This document shows, in pieces, positions 62,534 to 64,000 of a stretch of DNA of 64,000 nt (position 1 is the stretch's first letter; the number at the start of each line of letters is the position of its first letter). Origin of the DNA: Pseudoteredinibacter isoporae_A (GTDB taxonomy: Bacteria; Pseudomonadota; Gammaproteobacteria; Pseudomonadales; Cellvibrionaceae); contig NZ_BAABWJ010000003.1 in NCBI RefSeq assembly GCF_040372805.1, forward strand, positions 62,001 through 126,000, given 5' to 3'. The notes beneath the pieces are model-generated. The model saw only the letters and a program-made list of their open reading frames with translations. It did no database searches and had not been told where the DNA came from. The position numbers and the translations under genes are program-made.

Positions 62534-63556
62534 ATGAAAGCACTATCTAAACTACGCCCGGAACCCGGAATTTGGTTGACCGACGTGGATGCCCCCAAAC
62601 CCGGCGTTAACGACTTATTGATCAAAACCCGCCTGACGGCAATCTGCGGTACCGATATCCATATTTACAACTGGGACAGCTGGTCGCAACAAACCATCCC
62701 TACTCCCATGGTTGTCGGGCACGAATTTGTCGGTGAAGTGGTCGCTGTAGGCGAAGGCGTAAAATCTTTCCAGGTAGGTGACCGAGTGTCCGGCGAAGGC
62801 CATATCACCTGCGGTCATTGCCGCAACTGCCGAGCCGGCCGACGCCACTATTGTGCAAACACTCAAGGTATAGGTGTAAATATTCCTGGCGCATTCGGCG
62901 AATATCTGACCCTACCGGAAGAAAATGCGTTCAAGATTCCGGAAGACATCAGCGATGAAATGGCATCAATTTTTGATCCCTTTGGTAATGCCGTTCACAC
63001 AACATTGAGTTTCGACCTCACTGGAGAAGACGTATTAATTACCGGGGCCGGCCCGATCGGCATTATGGCCGCCGGGATTGCTCGCCACGTCGGTGCACGT
63101 CACGTCGTTGTGACCGATATTAACGATCATCGTCTTGCCATGGCAAAAACCATGGGCGCGAGCCGAGTTGTTAATGTCGCCAAAGACTCTCTGGAAGATA
63201 CCATGGTCGACTTGGGAATGACTGAAGGCTTTGACGTCGGCTTGGAAATGTCTGGCGTACCTAGCGCCTTCCAGAGCATGCTCAAAAACATGATTCACGG
63301 TGGCAAGATCGCCATGCTCGGCATTCCACCCGATGATATGGCCATCGACTGGAATCAGGTCATTTTTAAAAGCCTGACCATCAAAGGAATTTACGGCCGT
63401 GAAATGTTTGATACCTGGCATAAAATGGCCTGTTTGCTGCAATCCGGCCTGGATTTAAGCCCTGTAATCACGCATCAATTTGATGTGGATGATTTCCAAC
63501 AAGGCTTTGATACTATGCTGTCAGGCCAGAGCGGAAAAGTCATTTTGAAGTGGTAA
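62534..63556 (+). CDS. tdh: L-threonine 3-dehydrogenase
   Basis: 340 residues, near the size of the Escherichia coli enzyme. Zinc-alcohol dehydrogenase features: catalytic C38 (AICGTDIHIYNWDSW), GHEFVGEV, structural zinc cysteines in CGHCRNCRAGRRHYC, and the nucleotide-binding ITGAGPIGIMAAGIARHVGA. The C-terminal GIYGREMFDTWHKM is typical of Tdh. It oxidises threonine to 2-amino-3-ketobutyrate with NAD, feeding Kbl encoded just upstream. Confidence 0.97.
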   Translation: MKALSKLRPEPGIWLTDVDAPKPGVNDLLIKTRLTAICGTDIHIYNWDSWSQQTIPTPMVVGHEFVGEVVAVGEGVKSFQVGDRVSGEGHITCGHCRNCRAGRRHYCANTQGIGVNIPGAFGEYLTLPEENAFKIPEDISDEMASIFDPFGNAVHTTLSFDLTGEDVLITGAGPIGIMAAGIARHVGARHVVVTDINDHRLAMAKTMGASRVVNVAKDSLEDTMVDLGMTEGFDVGLEMSGVPSAFQSMLKNMIHGGKIAMLGIPPDDMAIDWNQVIFKSLTIKGIYGREMFDTWHKMACLLQSGLDLSPVITHQFDVDDFQQGFDTMLSGQSGKVILKW

Positions 63557-63662
63557 GTGCCGCTTCAAACACTACAGGATAAACACACGCTGCTGGAAAC
63601 CAAAATAAAAAACAAACCCAAACAAAAGCAGCCTTATCGATTTAGCCGAGGATTAGTGCCAT

Positions 63663-64000
63663 ATGGCCATCAGTGTTTTTGATTTGTTTAAGGTGGGCAT
63701 AGGCCCTTCCAGCTCCCATACTGTGGGTCCAATGCGTGCGGCCAAACAGTTTTGCCTGGCTTTAAAGAAGGCCAATGCTTTCCAAAAAACCACTCGTGTA
63801 CATTCCGATATGTACGGTTCTCTCGGCGCGACGGGAGTGGGTCACGGAACCGCAAAGGCGGTGATTCTTGGCCTCATGGGCGAAACTCCAGAAGACGTTG
63901 ACGTAGATAACATCGCACGCATGGTCACCGAAGCACGGGATGAAAAGCGGCTGAATTTACTCGGTGAACGTATCATCGACTTTAATGAAAGCGAAGATTT
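63663..64000 (+). CDS. sdaA: L-serine ammonia-lyase, single-chain type (partial)
   Basis: The first 112 codons are present; the gene runs off the right edge. GAGGA precedes the ATG at 63663. The start ISVFDLFKVGIGPSSSHTVGPMRAAKQF and SLGATGVGHGTAKAVILGLMGE are hallmarks of the beta-domain of iron-sulfur L-serine dehydratase. It converts serine to pyruvate and ammonia, a natural continuation of glycine and serine flow from tdh-kbl. The iron-sulfur cysteines lie beyond the window. Confidence 0.93.
   Translation, partial: MAISVFDLFKVGIGPSSSHTVGPMRAAKQFCLALKKANAFQKTTRVHSDMYGSLGATGVGHGTAKAVILGLMGETPEDVDVDNIARMVTEARDEKRLNLLGERIIDFNESED

Overview
The window reads as chromosomal DNA of a Gram-negative, aerobic, probably marine gammaproteobacterium. 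The support is a queA-tgt-secD-secF cluster, TonB and MipA outer-membrane proteins, a CcoG accessory protein for cbb3 oxidase, a PutA of about 1250 residues paired with an Lrp-type regulator, kbl-tdh-sdaA, and many acyl-CoA enzymes. No phage, insertion sequence, plasmid or CRISPR signature was found. Genus cannot be fixed from the sequence alone.

Layout. 1-1.7 kb: a partial MOSC protein and two small exported proteins. 1.7-7.2 kb: secF, secD, tgt and queA on the minus strand, without yajC in its usual place. 7.2-13.3 kb: an iron/flavin locus with a four-helix membrane protein, ApbE flavin transferase, Tat-exported FMN-binding protein and outer-membrane protein. These run divergently from a TonB receptor, with a Fur-box match and a structured leader between, followed by a PepSY-like protein. 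13.4-13.8 kb: tRNA-Leu(CAA) and a (CAGC)15.5 tract. 13.7-18.6 kb: acyltransferase, DUF924 protein, and a response regulator-kinase-MipA operon. 18.8-23.0 kb: ccoG divergent from a MocR regulator across a four-box operator, then UrcA and a TetR regulator. 23.2-25.8 kb: class III CoA-transferase, crotonase and a GFA protein. 25.8-34.6 kb: a pair of amidohydrolases, one with its metal ligands lost, an APC permease, an ATP-grasp protein, a DUF6702 protein and an M1 peptidase.

34.8-42.7 kb is a three-gene signalling operon: two REC-GGDEF-EAL proteins with complementary motif losses, and a Cache-HAMP-GAF hybrid kinase with three receivers. 43.0-47.8 kb: an AraC regulator and three acyl-CoA dehydrogenases. 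47.9-50.0 kb: a degenerate SDR, a rhomboid protease and a CheX-like DUF3334 protein. 50.2-64 kb is amino-acid catabolism: LysR with aruI-aruH (arginine transaminase route), a cytosolic M14 carboxypeptidase, putA with its Lrp regulator, a DUF523-DUF1722 protein, kbl-tdh and the start of sdaA.

The genes suggest a heterotroph living on peptides, amino acids and fatty-acid-like substrates, with surface iron uptake and c-di-GMP control. The items most worth a second look are the iron/flavin locus with its leader RNA, the signalling operon with split GGDEF/EAL integrity, the active/inactive amidohydrolase pair, and the MocR-ccoG operator. All functional assignments come from reading motifs by eye; no database search was run.
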